A DNA stretch of 64,000 nucleotides from an uncultured Dehalococcoidia bacterium (GTDB taxonomy: Bacteria; Chloroflexota; Dehalococcoidia; Lucifugimonadales; Lucifugimonadaceae). Numbering within the stretch: the first letter of the stretch is position 1; the number at the start of each line of letters is the position of its first letter. The position numbers and the translations under genes were made by a program. The stretch spans positions 1,798,001 through 1,862,000 of the forward strand of contig OY282385.1 in NCBI GenBank assembly GCA_958295935.1, given 5' to 3'. The notes beneath the pieces are model-generated. The model had not been told where the DNA came from, searched no databases, and was given only the letters and a program-made list of their open reading frames with translations. Positions 56,406 through 64,000 of the stretch are shown here, one piece after another.

Positions 56406-58796
56406 ATGCGATTCCCATCACTCGTATATCTGGCGACGGCGCTTATGGCGCTGGCGCTTCCTGCGCTTATGGCAGCCTGCGACCGCAACACCGGCCCGCG
56501 GGCCCAGCCGCTTGTGACAACCGCGCCGCCTCCCGGGACTTCCGCGACCAGCCCGGGACTGCCTACGCCCACTGAATCTCCGACTGCCCAGCCTACCCCT
56601 ACATATCCACAGAAATCTCCGTCTGCGACCTCGCCTCCTCCTTCGCCCCATCCAACCAGGCCGCCAGTTTTACCAACCCCTGTACGGGAGCCAACACCCA
56701 CTCCAACCAGTCCGACGGCAACGCCTGTGGAATCGGTCACAGGTGAAGTCCCTCTTGAGGGCATATCGCGGAACGCTTGGGTCCTGGACAGGATAGAGGC
56801 CATCCGGCAGATATGGGGCTTTACGGACCAGGGCAGGCTATGGATGGAGTCGTATGACTTTCGCCAGATGCTTGGGCAGCCTGCATGGTACGGGAGCTAC
56901 GGCGCCGGCGGATGGGCAGGCGCAGGCGAGGCAAATCCTCGCATCGTCATGCACGAGCTCTCGCACTCATCTTGGAGCGCCTTTCCGGTGGAAGGCAGGC
57001 CCGACCTATCACAAGACGTTCCCGACAAGCTGCACCCGATACTCGCCCAACTGCACGCAGACATAGACCGCTTTCTGCGCCAGCCCCCCGACTCTTTCGA
57101 GCCCCTCAGAGACCGCTTTCGCAATATGCCTAACCTTGCTAGAGGAAGCTATCCTGACCTGCACCACTTCGGCGAGGCGGAGCTGATAAACATGACCGGA
57201 GGCAACCTGTGGCTCTTGCCGCCAATCCTCCGCAAATATTTCTCTGCCTACCTGGCCAATGAAGGCGTGGCGGCAGACCAAGTCCCGGACTGGGCTTCGG
57301 CGATTGGATGGTTCCGATCCCTCGCGGCCGACGACCGTCGCATAGCGGAAGAGGTGTTCGGCCTGCAGCACATTCCGGCCGAACTCTACGAAGGTCTACC
57401 CGCGCCCGGCGCCGCCACGTTGGACCGACACATCGTCAAGATATTCGAGTTGGAAGAGAAGCAGCGACTGCTGGATTTGGCAGAGCAGTTCGATCTCGTA
57501 AAAGCCAGCCAGTTTTCACTGGTAGACGCGGCCGGCGTGGACCGGGGCTTCTCCTTCTGGCGGAGCTACTTGGGGGACAAGAAACGCCTGCACCAGCGTC
57601 ATCCAGAAGTTCTAGGCGACCACTCGCAGGCCCCTGCGCGGCAGTTGGGGGATGCGCTTGATTTCTACCTGTCCATCGAAGGAAGTGGGCCGGAATCGCA
57701 GGCGGAAGCGGTGAGAGCTCGATCCGGCGAACCGATCATCCACGAGTTCGCAGTTCTCCTGAAACCCCGAGCTATAGGCGAACTGTACAGCGGCGGGGTA
57801 GGGACTGAGGGGTTGGAGAAAATTATAAGCACGCGGGCGGCGAAGCTCGCCGAGATGGCCCGACGCGTGAGTGAAATCATATCGGCCGGCCAAAAAAGCC
57901 CGTCCTCGGGCGTCGCTCTGCTGGAGATATGGCTTGCGGATCTATCGGACGATGACATTCGCGCCGATCTCAGTTTGGGGATGGAGCTCCTCCGGGAAAC
58001 AGACCCGAACGTGACCCAAAACATCTTCCCGCTGCTCTCAGACAACACTCTTCGCAGATTGCTTACGGTCAAGCCGGACATAGCCAGGGCCCATGAGATC
58101 AGCCCTGAGCGGTTACTCGCAGCAATTGGCATCGTACCCGGCGCATCAGCGGAACAGATCGCATCCGGCGCCAAACTTCTCGCCGACAACACCTCCGGGA
58201 ACTTCGCTATAGACCGGCCCTACAACCGCGCCGTGTACGATGCCATCGAGGTGTTGGGAGAGACGGAGCCTGCCAAGGCCATCGCCGCGCTGCGGCAATC
58301 GGGTATGAGGCTGCTGCCATGGATACAACGAGGCTCGAGAGGGGCGGTCGCTATGATGCGGTCGCAACCGCGCCTTACGGCCGACCTGCTCGCATCGGTA
58401 CCAGGTCCGCGAGAAACTCCGGAGGCCCTTCTCCACGCGCTGATCGGTTACGAACCCGAGTTGGCCGCTGCGCTGCTTATGGAAATGGAGCAGGCCGGTG
58501 TAGATAACATCGCCCAGCACACGCTGATGACCATAGCATTCGACTCTTACTGGACTGGCTTGGGAGGAGGGCCCGGCGTCGATCCGGCCAACGACGCCAG
58601 GTTCTTGGTGGAATTGGGCCGTCTGCGCAGCGCGGAGTGGCTGAAGCAGACTTTGAGCCTGGGGGTACGGCAGGTACGAGCAGAGATCGCAGCGGGTGAG
58701 ACCGATCCGCAATTCATCGACCAACTAACCCGTACACTAAGCCAAGCCCTCATCCCATCCCACAACACCCTTGCGGATCAACTCTTACCCCTCTAA
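56406..58796 (+). CDS. Putative HExxH metallopeptidase lipoprotein, uncharacterised
   Basis: 796 aa. The signal peptide ends in a lipobox with C25 (LMAAC). A Pro/Thr/Ser-rich linker of about 80 residues (PTPTESPTAQPTPTYP and similar) leads to a folded region. HELSH (H183, E184, H187) is an HExxH motif in the VMHELSHSSW context, and HHFGEAEL (H253/H254, E257) may give the third ligand. The remaining 500 residues are rich in helices with repeat-like Leu/Ala spacing and resemble helical-repeat domains, but I recognise no domain. No named family is obvious. ATG at 56406 is chosen because the signal peptide starts there. Confidence 0.65.
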   Translation: MRFPSLVYLATALMALALPALMAACDRNTGPRAQPLVTTAPPPGTSATSPGLPTPTESPTAQPTPTYPQKSPSATSPPPSPHPTRPPVLPTPVREPTPTPTSPTATPVESVTGEVPLEGISRNAWVLDRIEAIRQIWGFTDQGRLWMESYDFRQMLGQPAWYGSYGAGGWAGAGEANPRIVMHELSHSSWSAFPVEGRPDLSQDVPDKLHPILAQLHADIDRFLRQPPDSFEPLRDRFRNMPNLARGSYPDLHHFGEAELINMTGGNLWLLPPILRKYFSAYLANEGVAADQVPDWASAIGWFRSLAADDRRIAEEVFGLQHIPAELYEGLPAPGAATLDRHIVKIFELEEKQRLLDLAEQFDLVKASQFSLVDAAGVDRGFSFWRSYLGDKKRLHQRHPEVLGDHSQAPARQLGDALDFYLSIEGSGPESQAEAVRARSGEPIIHEFAVLLKPRAIGELYSGGVGTEGLEKIISTRAAKLAEMARRVSEIISAGQKSPSSGVALLEIWLADLSDDDIRADLSLGMELLRETDPNVTQNIFPLLSDNTLRRLLTVKPDIARAHEISPERLLAAIGIVPGASAEQIASGAKLLADNTSGNFAIDRPYNRAVYDAIEVLGETEPAKAIAALRQSGMRLLPWIQRGSRGAVAMMRSQPRLTADLLASVPGPRETPEALLHALIGYEPELAAALLMEMEQAGVDNIAQHTLMTIAFDSYWTGLGGGPGVDPANDARFLVELGRLRSAEWLKQTLSLGVRQVRAEIAAGETDPQFIDQLTRTLSQALIPSHNTLADQLLPL

Positions 58797-58798
58797 AA

Positions 58799-58893
58799 GG
58801 GTGTCTAAAACGCCTCTTCGTCAGAGATCTGTTGCACAACCATACCGCGTCCCCGCCGCCATCTTCGGATCCCGCTGGAGCCTGCTTTCGCAG
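58799..58893. repeat. Dispersed intergenic element, copy B (degenerate)
   Basis: It starts with the same 13 bases as copy A (GGGTGTCTAAAAC) and contains CCTGCTTTCGCAG (58881-58893), which is the exact reverse complement of part of the copy A hairpin. The middle is not alignable by eye. Confidence 0.4.
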
Positions 58894-59074
58894 AGGCAGG
58901 CACCGAGCCTTCTCCTGAGTATGGGTTAAGGGACTTATTGAAAGCCTTTACGGCCCGGCAAGCTGCACGCGGTGCATAATTTCTGAGTTCAAAGGGAGGC
59001 GAGCTCGCGTTTCGCGAGGGGACGAGTGCGCACTCATAGGGCAAAAAAAGGCGGAGAGCGGCCCGTTCTCTTGC

Positions 59075-59080
59075 TATCAT
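59075..59080 (+). promoter_or_regulatory. Candidate -10 box for the EF-G-like gene
   Basis: TATCAT, 5 of 6 consensus bases, 38 nt before the TTG start, without a good -35. Confidence 0.3.
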
Positions 59081-59118
59081 CCCGCTTGACAGGTTCTCAC
59101 CGTTGAAGGAGACCCGAC

Positions 59119-61095
59119 TTGGCCGACTACTCGACAACACAAATCCGCAACGTTTCACTGGTCGCGCACAACGGCGCCGGCAAGACCTCTTTGGCCGACG
59201 CCTTTTACTACACGGCAGACGGGACGAACAGGCAGGGCAGGGTGGACAACCAGACGAGCCTGTCCGATTACGAGCCAGAGGAGCAGACACGCGGTTCGAG
59301 TATCCAGACCGCTGTACTGCCTTGCGAATGGAAGGGCCACCGGATCAACGTGCTGGACACGCCGGGCTATCCCGACTTCAGGGGGGAGATGATGTCTGCG
59401 CTCAGGGTGTCGGACGCAGCGGCCCTTGTGATCTCGGCCGCGGCCGGGATAGAAGTGGGGGCCAGGCAGGCATGGCAACTCTGCGACGAGTTCAACTTGC
59501 CGCGCGCCATCGTGATCAACAAGCTGGACAGGGACAACACGTCGTTTGCGGAGACAGCCAGTCAGGTGGCCGAACTATGGGGCCGCCAGTGTGTTCCGGC
59601 GCAGGTCCCCGATGGGGATGCATCGTCATTTGGCGGCGTCGTCTCGCTTCTCGACAATCCCGCCGTTGACGCCGAGGCCTATGAAAAACTAGTCGAGGCG
59701 ATTGCCGATACCGACGACGACCTGGCTGAAAAATATCTTGAGGGCGAGGATCTTTCAGCGGATGAGCTGGTCGAGGGCCTTAAGGCGGGTTTCCTGGCCG
59801 GTCAGATAATTCCTATATTTGCAACTTCGGCGTCGACTAATACGGGTACCGCAGAACTGCTTGACGCCATAGCCGATTTCTTTCCGTCGCCGGCAAATGC
59901 AACGGCTGATAAACCGCCTAGTGATGCCATTGCGTGTCTGGTGTTCAAGACCACCGCAGACCCCTTCGTGGGCAAGCTTTCGTTCTTCCGCGTATACGGA
60001 GCGCCGCTTGAGGGTCAAGACCAGCTGTGGAACTGCAACAGTGAGACGAACGAGCGCCTCGGCCAACTATACCGGCCCGCGGGGAAAGATACCTTGCCGG
60101 TCGACTCTCTGCCGGTCGGTGATATCGGCGTGGTAGCCAAGCTTTCCGAGACCAAGACCTTCCACACGCTGGGGCAGCGTTCCAGTCCGGCGCTGCTCGA
60201 GGGAGTCGAGTTGCCTAGGCCGATATTCTCGCTCGCCGTGTCGCCCAATACTCAGGCTGACCTGGACAAGATGGGCCCGGCGCTTCAACGCATATCCGAG
60301 GAAGACCCGACCTTGGTGGTGGAGCGCAACTTCGACACCGGGGAGACCGTATTGAACGGGCTTGGCGACATACACGTCGAGATGGCCATAGAGCGCATTC
60401 GCCGCAAGTTTGACGTCGAACTGAAGACGAGCCTACCGAAGATCGCTTACCGCGAGACCATATCTGCGGTCACGAAGACCGAGTACAGGCACAAGAAGCA
60501 AACCGGCGGCGCCGGACAGTACGGACACGTGATCATGGAATTGTCCCCGCTACCGGCAGGAGAGGGCATCAATTTCAGCAGCAAGGTCGTTGGGGGCAAC
60601 GTACCGAGGGAGTACATCCCCTCAGTGGAGAAAGGAATACGCGCGGCTGCCCAAGCAGGCGTACTGGCAGGTTTCCCTGTCGTGGACGCAGGAATACTCT
60701 TGCTGGATGGAAGCTCGCACTCGGTAGATTCGTCAGGAACTGCGTTCGAGATAGCCGGCAGCATGGGATTCCGCCAAGGCGTGAGGGATGCCAGGCCCCT
60801 GCTTCTGGAACCTATCGTCAAGGCGAGAATCCTGGTGCCGGATGATGCCGTGGGCGATGTTATGGGTGACCTGAACACTCGCAGAGCGCGCATAAGCGGC
60901 ATGGAGCCCAGGGGGGTCGGCTTCACGGAAATATCCGCGGCCGTGCCGGCCTCACAAATGCAGCGATACGCTGCAGACCTGCGGTCTCTGACGCAAGCGC
61001 AGGGCGCATTTTCCACCGAGTTCGACCACTACGAACCCGTGCCTCCTCAGGATGCGGAACGGGTCATCCAAGCGACGGCAGGCAGCGATCGGTGA
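59119..61095 (+). CDS. Elongation factor G-like GTPase (EF-G2 type)
   Basis: An EF-G paralogue of 658 aa with G1 AHNGAGKTSL, G3 DTPGYPDF and G4 NKLDRD, then domain II, III, IV (THE-type loop region GGAGQYGHVIMELSPL, FSSKVVGGNVPREYIPSVEKGI) and V. The histidine of DTPGHVDF, needed for fast GTP hydrolysis in canonical EF-G, is a tyrosine here, as in other EF-G2 proteins. A canonical fusA, usually next to rpsL/rpsG, is expected elsewhere. Role unsettled: an accessory or stress translocase is one idea. The start is TTG after GAAGGAG. Confidence 0.9.
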   Translation: MADYSTTQIRNVSLVAHNGAGKTSLADAFYYTADGTNRQGRVDNQTSLSDYEPEEQTRGSSIQTAVLPCEWKGHRINVLDTPGYPDFRGEMMSALRVSDAAALVISAAAGIEVGARQAWQLCDEFNLPRAIVINKLDRDNTSFAETASQVAELWGRQCVPAQVPDGDASSFGGVVSLLDNPAVDAEAYEKLVEAIADTDDDLAEKYLEGEDLSADELVEGLKAGFLAGQIIPIFATSASTNTGTAELLDAIADFFPSPANATADKPPSDAIACLVFKTTADPFVGKLSFFRVYGAPLEGQDQLWNCNSETNERLGQLYRPAGKDTLPVDSLPVGDIGVVAKLSETKTFHTLGQRSSPALLEGVELPRPIFSLAVSPNTQADLDKMGPALQRISEEDPTLVVERNFDTGETVLNGLGDIHVEMAIERIRRKFDVELKTSLPKIAYRETISAVTKTEYRHKKQTGGAGQYGHVIMELSPLPAGEGINFSSKVVGGNVPREYIPSVEKGIRAAAQAGVLAGFPVVDAGILLLDGSSHSVDSSGTAFEIAGSMGFRQGVRDARPLLLEPIVKARILVPDDAVGDVMGDLNTRRARISGMEPRGVGFTEISAAVPASQMQRYAADLRSLTQAQGAFSTEFDHYEPVPPQDAERVIQATAGSDR

Positions 61096-61132
61096 TGAGG
61101 GTCGGGATTTTGCAACCGCCCGATGACCAAGA

Positions 61133-61247
61133 GGGTCTCTAGAAACGCTCCTCCCCGTCGAGCGCCTTAGCCTGGCCGTCTCGCGTCTTGCCGCCCTGTT
61201 CCCCCGTCCCTGCCTACAGAGGAATAGGTTCTAAAACTCTCCCCCCT
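61133..61247. repeat. Dispersed intergenic element, copy C
   Basis: It shares with copy A, in order, GGGTnTCTA, AAAC, CCGTC, CCTTnGCCT, CCGTC, CGCGTCT, CCGTCCCTGC and CTAA...CTCCCCCC over about 115 bp. The copy A hairpin is degraded here (CCCTGCCTACAGAGG). Confidence 0.55.
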
Positions 61248-61338
61248 GACAGGGGAAGGCGCTTATAGGACGCTCTCCAAGGCGTTCAAGGGCTTTGCAT
61301 CCCTCGATAGATACCGGCCTACATGCCGCTGCGCATGA

Positions 61339-61776
61339 TCAATTTTTCCTGGCCCAGATGGTCTCGTACCGGTTTCCGCGAATGAGCGCGGCTATTTCCT
61401 GTCTTTCAAAGCGCCGGAGGTCTTGGAGACAGGCATTTGCGGAACGTACTACGTCCTTGTGACCAGACGACTCCAGCCTCTTGACGAGCCTGTCCCATAC
61501 GCCAAAGGAGATGACGTTTTCGACGTAAGTCGCCCACGGAATGGCGGCCACCTCAGTCGGACGCGGAAGATGAGGCCGTTGCCGCTTGAGGCTGCGCAGT
61601 CGGTCAGCCGCGGACCTCGCCATGGGCATCACGCGTACCAGCGGCCCCTGACCAGGGGACTCGCGCATGTCGACCACCAACGCCCGCCGAAGCATTGGAA
61701 AGAATATCGAAAACGTGTCCGCATTCTCGACGTGCTGGATGACTGTATCCAGGTCAAGTCCAAAATTTCCGTCCAA
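61339..61776 (-). CDS. Conserved hypothetical protein next to etfBA
   Basis: 145 aa, no recognised domain. It starts at TTG 61776, which follows AGGTGT. Recognisable blocks are LDLDTVIQHVENADTFSIFFPMLRRALVVD, RVMPMARSAADRLRSLKRQRP, IPWATYVENVISFGVWDRLVKRLE and the C-terminal AALIRGNRYETIWARKN. Predicted soluble, with mixed helix and strand. It lies 52 nt after etfA on the same strand, and is likely co-transcribed with etfB and etfA. A regulatory or accessory role in electron transfer is inference only. An upstream in-frame ATG at 61893 would overlap the etfA 3' end and look spurious. Confidence 0.7.
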   Translation of the reverse strand: MDGNFGLDLDTVIQHVENADTFSIFFPMLRRALVVDMRESPGQGPLVRVMPMARSAADRLRSLKRQRPHLPRPTEVAAIPWATYVENVISFGVWDRLVKRLESSGHKDVVRSANACLQDLRRFERQEIAALIRGNRYETIWARKN

Positions 61777-61828
61777 TTGACACCTCTTTGACTTGTGCCT
61801 CAAAGCCGACCGACGCCTGCCAGCCCGC

Positions 61829-62821
61829 TCAATCGTTCTGCAAATCTTGTACAGCAGCGATGAATGCAGGCAGCGCCTGCCTCCAGTCGCCAACGACTCC
61901 GTACCGCGCGTCCTGGAAGATGTTGGCCTCCGAATCGTTGTTTATCGCGACTATGTTGCGAGCGCCTGAACAGCCTGCCATGTGCTGGCTGGCGCCGGAT
62001 ATTCCGACCGCCAGATAGAGTGATGGCGTAACGCTCTTGCCGGTCAGCCCCACCTGTCGTTCGTGCTCGACCCATCCGGCATCGCACGCGGCGCGTGAAG
62101 CTCCAACCGCGGCCCCCAACAGCTCAGCCAATTCCTCCAGTCGGGAGAAGGGTTCCGGCCCTCCGAGACCTCTGCCACCGCTTATCACAATGTCGGCATC
62201 CTGTAACCGTACACCCTCAGCCTGCGCGGCAACAGTATCCATGAGGCGCGCGCGCGGCTCACAAATAGCCCCCGCAGGATCGAAGCGGATCACTTCAGGG
62301 AAGCCACCGGATAGCGGAGCCGAATCGAAGCAGCCTGGGCGTATGACCGCCACCTGCGGACCGTCTCCTGTGAATTCGTATACCGCCATGGCATTGCCGC
62401 CGAACACGGGGCGGGTGACTGCTAACCTGCCGCTTTCCGGATTGACCGCAAGGTCAATACAGTCCTGGGCCGCGCTTTGGCCCAGCCTGAAGGCGAGACG
62501 CGGGCCGACGTTCGATCCGTAGTCGGTTCGGGCAAGCAGTACAGCGTCCGGATCTTCCTGCTGGCATAGGCTTGACAGGACCGACACAGGTGCGTCGAAG
62601 ACGCCCGCGTCACCGTTCTTCAGCGCGGGGTGCTCGATGAGAAAGACCGTATCGGCAGGCAGGGCCGCCGCTGCGGGCTCGATTTCGGACAGGTCGTCGC
62701 CCACGAAGGCGATGCTTCGGTGCGAGTGCGGCATTGCGCTGAGCGCGGCCGATGCCAACTGTAGCGTGGCGTCCGACACTCTCCCGTCTTCAATCTCGGC
62801 GCAGATCAGTACCTTTGACAT
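61829..62821 (-). CDS. etfA: Electron transfer flavoprotein subunit alpha
   Basis: Binds FAD and carries electrons from acyl-CoA dehydrogenases and similar enzymes to the quinone pool. The C-terminal FAD-binding domain is visible: SGGRGLGGPEPFSRLEELAELLGAAVGASRAACDAGW, QVGLTGKSVTPSLYLAVGISGASQH and the end NNDSEANIFQDARYGVVGDW. 330 aa is the usual size. It follows etfB by 75 nt. ETF-quinone oxidoreductase is not in the window. Confidence 0.95.
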   Translation of the reverse strand: MSKVLICAEIEDGRVSDATLQLASAALSAMPHSHRSIAFVGDDLSEIEPAAAALPADTVFLIEHPALKNGDAGVFDAPVSVLSSLCQQEDPDAVLLARTDYGSNVGPRLAFRLGQSAAQDCIDLAVNPESGRLAVTRPVFGGNAMAVYEFTGDGPQVAVIRPGCFDSAPLSGGFPEVIRFDPAGAICEPRARLMDTVAAQAEGVRLQDADIVISGGRGLGGPEPFSRLEELAELLGAAVGASRAACDAGWVEHERQVGLTGKSVTPSLYLAVGISGASQHMAGCSGARNIVAINNDSEANIFQDARYGVVGDWRQALPAFIAAVQDLQND

Positions 62822-62896
62822 GTCAGGCAGATTGCTCCGTAGAGGTGCGCGAACTATATGTCGCGGCTCTTGTCGTCAGGCTGAACTTTATCCTTT

Positions 62897-63703
62897 TCAG
62901 ATCAGTTGCTCCTCTCTGAGCCTGATAGCCAGGAGTCTGCCCGAGTCTGCGTCGTCTTCACCCTCGATGAGTTCGCAGCCTCGACTTCTTTCAGGTATGA
63001 AGAGGCGCTTCAACCGCAAGGGCGGCGGATCCTGGGTCTGCAGACCCAAGTCCGCGAGCGAGTAGCGGATGGGCTGCTGCCTTGTGGCCGTCATGATCCC
63101 GCGCAACGTCGGGTAGCGCGGCTCGCCGTACTCGTTGCTCACAGTAACAACTGCTGGCAGGGTCGTCTCGATTACTTGGTAACCGTCTGGTAAAGCGCGA
63201 TGCACGCGTAGCGAGCCGTCGCCGGTGAGGGACAGATCGCGAGCGAGCGTGATGCAGGGAAGGTTGAGCGTCTCCGCAAGTCCCATGGGTAGTTGAGCTT
63301 GGTCCCAATCAGATGCCTGTCTTCCGCACAGAATGAGATCGAAGGGGCCTTCCTCATGCAGGACGGCGGCAAGCACGCGCACTGTGCTTGAGGTGTCGGT
63401 CTCGATAGCGGCAAGTGCGGGGTCATCCACCAATACGAGCCTATGGGCCCCCATCGCCAGCGGCTTCTTCATCACTTCCATGACGAAGTCAGTACCTGCG
63501 GAGAAGACCGTAACCTCATTTACGGCGGAAGGTTCTGATTCACATAATCGGATGGCTGCTTCGGCGGCGTTCAGGTCAAAGCCGTTCACTACCGGCGATA
63601 CGCCCGGCGGCGGTACCGCTCTCAAGGAACCCTCATCCACCTTGAACCGGGATGCTGGGATCTCTGGATCCGGGACTTGCTTGGCGCATACAGCGATTCG
63701 CAA
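62897..63703 (-). CDS. etfB: Electron transfer flavoprotein subunit beta
   Basis: Partner of EtfA; binds AMP in typical ETFs. The start MRIAVCAKQVPDPEIPASRF, the FDLNAAEAAIRL block and GRQASDWDQAQLPMGLAETL and VSNEYGEPRYPTLRGIMTAT regions are standard. 268 aa, normal length. First gene of the etfB-etfA-hypothetical operon on the minus strand. Its promoter should lie at 63704 or above. Confidence 0.95.
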   Translation of the reverse strand: MRIAVCAKQVPDPEIPASRFKVDEGSLRAVPPPGVSPVVNGFDLNAAEAAIRLCESEPSAVNEVTVFSAGTDFVMEVMKKPLAMGAHRLVLVDDPALAAIETDTSSTVRVLAAVLHEEGPFDLILCGRQASDWDQAQLPMGLAETLNLPCITLARDLSLTGDGSLRVHRALPDGYQVIETTLPAVVTVSNEYGEPRYPTLRGIMTATRQQPIRYSLADLGLQTQDPPPLRLKRLFIPERSRGCELIEGEDDADSGRLLAIRLREEQLI

Positions 63704-64000
63704 AGTGCGTGGCCCTCCGCTTGTTGCCCTATCCGCCGGCCGTGGCCGGATCTTGCAAGGCGCTGCGCTATCTCGCGACGCAGGAAACTACCACCCAAGT
63801 CGGGTGGTGGTCAAACTCGAAGTGTGATCAATGTGAATCCTGAGCCGCGAGCCGCTGACAAAGCCGGTATTTTCACTACGAGCGAGTCAGTTGCAATATC
63901 TTGTTCGATCCGCATCCGAGGCTTTGATTCGTGCAGTGCATTTTATAACTCGCCCTGCCCTTGAATTCGTTCGAGGCTCTCTGAATGTTTCCACATTGGC
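63704..64000. other. 297-bp region upstream of etfB; no gene seen
   Basis: It holds a hairpin at 63790-63808 (ACCACCC, loop AAGTC, GGGTGGT). I see no coding sequence, tRNA or repeat copy. The -35/-10 for etfB was not identified. Confidence 0.4.

Larger units (their letters stand above)
58797..59118. other. 322-bp intergenic region with a repeat copy; no gene seen
   Basis: It lies between the HExxH lipoprotein gene and the EF-G paralogue. The first 100 bp hold copy B of the intergenic repeat; the last 50 bp hold a candidate -10 (59075-59080) and the ribosome binding site GAAGGAG. No open frame here looks real. Confidence 0.5.

Noticed and set aside
1-64000. CRISPR arrays, insertion sequences, prophage or integrases
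   Set aside because: No regularly spaced direct repeats, transposase, recombinase or phage structural genes seen on either strand.

Overview
The window looks like a stretch of a moderately high-GC bacterial chromosome. It is mostly housekeeping genes, with no rRNA operon, prophage, transposase, integrase or CRISPR array that I can see. The gene content fits Chloroflexota best, possibly a Dehalococcoidia/SAR202-like lineage. The evidence is: split glycine decarboxylase (gcvPA/gcvPB), a threonyl-tRNA synthetase without TGS domain, TrpB2-type tryptophan synthase beta, AddAB rather than RecBCD, RNase J, a small RRM protein, an Ldh_2-family dehydrogenase, paired SDRs, ETF genes and many TTG/GTG starts. 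This placement is inference from gene content, not a phylogeny.

Layout. 1-2.6 kb: 3' part of an IlvD/Edd-family (YjhG/YagF-like) dehydratase converging on an Ldh_2 dehydrogenase. 2.8-4.3 kb: tRNA-Ala(CGC), APS kinase, tRNA-Arg(CCT) and a one-domain RRM protein. 4.5-9.1 kb: trpB2, ispG and proS (the last two overlap by 4 nt). 9.2-9.9 kb: a HAD phosphatase on the minus strand. 10.0-15.4 kb: the nusA-ylxR-infB-rbfA-truB translation operon. It is preceded by a promoter and a strong terminator-like leader hairpin, but lacks rimP. 15.5-16.9 kb: a CPA2 antiporter whose stop codon lies inside tRNA-Arg(CCG). 17.1-23.6 kb: addB-addA. 23.7-25.4 kb: two paralogous SDRs. 25.4-29.6 kb: a peptide/nickel-type ABC importer (two permeases and a lipoprotein, no ATPases). 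29.8-36.8 kb (minus strand): gltA, a MidA-type methyltransferase, then gcvT-gcvH-gcvPA-gcvPB. 37.0-38.9 kb: thrS. 39.3-47 kb: bioY, aspS, tig-clpP-clpX and an acyl-CoA dehydrogenase. 47.0-49.8 kb: yceD-rpmF-fabD-nusB-acpP behind a near-consensus promoter. 50.0-54.9 kb: a family-4 uracil-DNA glycosylase, RNase J and FtsK. 55.0-58.8 kb: two divergent, uncharacterised exported proteins, each with an HExxH zinc-protease motif. 59.1-61.1 kb: an EF-G paralogue. 61.3-63.7 kb: etfB, etfA and a conserved hypothetical gene.

Functionally the window is dominated by translation (three aminoacyl-tRNA synthetases, three tRNAs, IF2, RbfA, TruB, NusA, L32, EF-G-like), protein quality control (Tig/ClpXP), DNA repair (AddAB, UDG, FtsK), one-carbon and central metabolism (GCV, citrate synthase) and fatty-acid/ETF redox chemistry. 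The least explained items are the divergent pair of exported HExxH proteins, the ETF-linked hypothetical, the rimP-less nusA leader and a degenerate intergenic repeat family. No clearly novel multi-gene system is obvious. The metallopeptidase pair is the best candidate.
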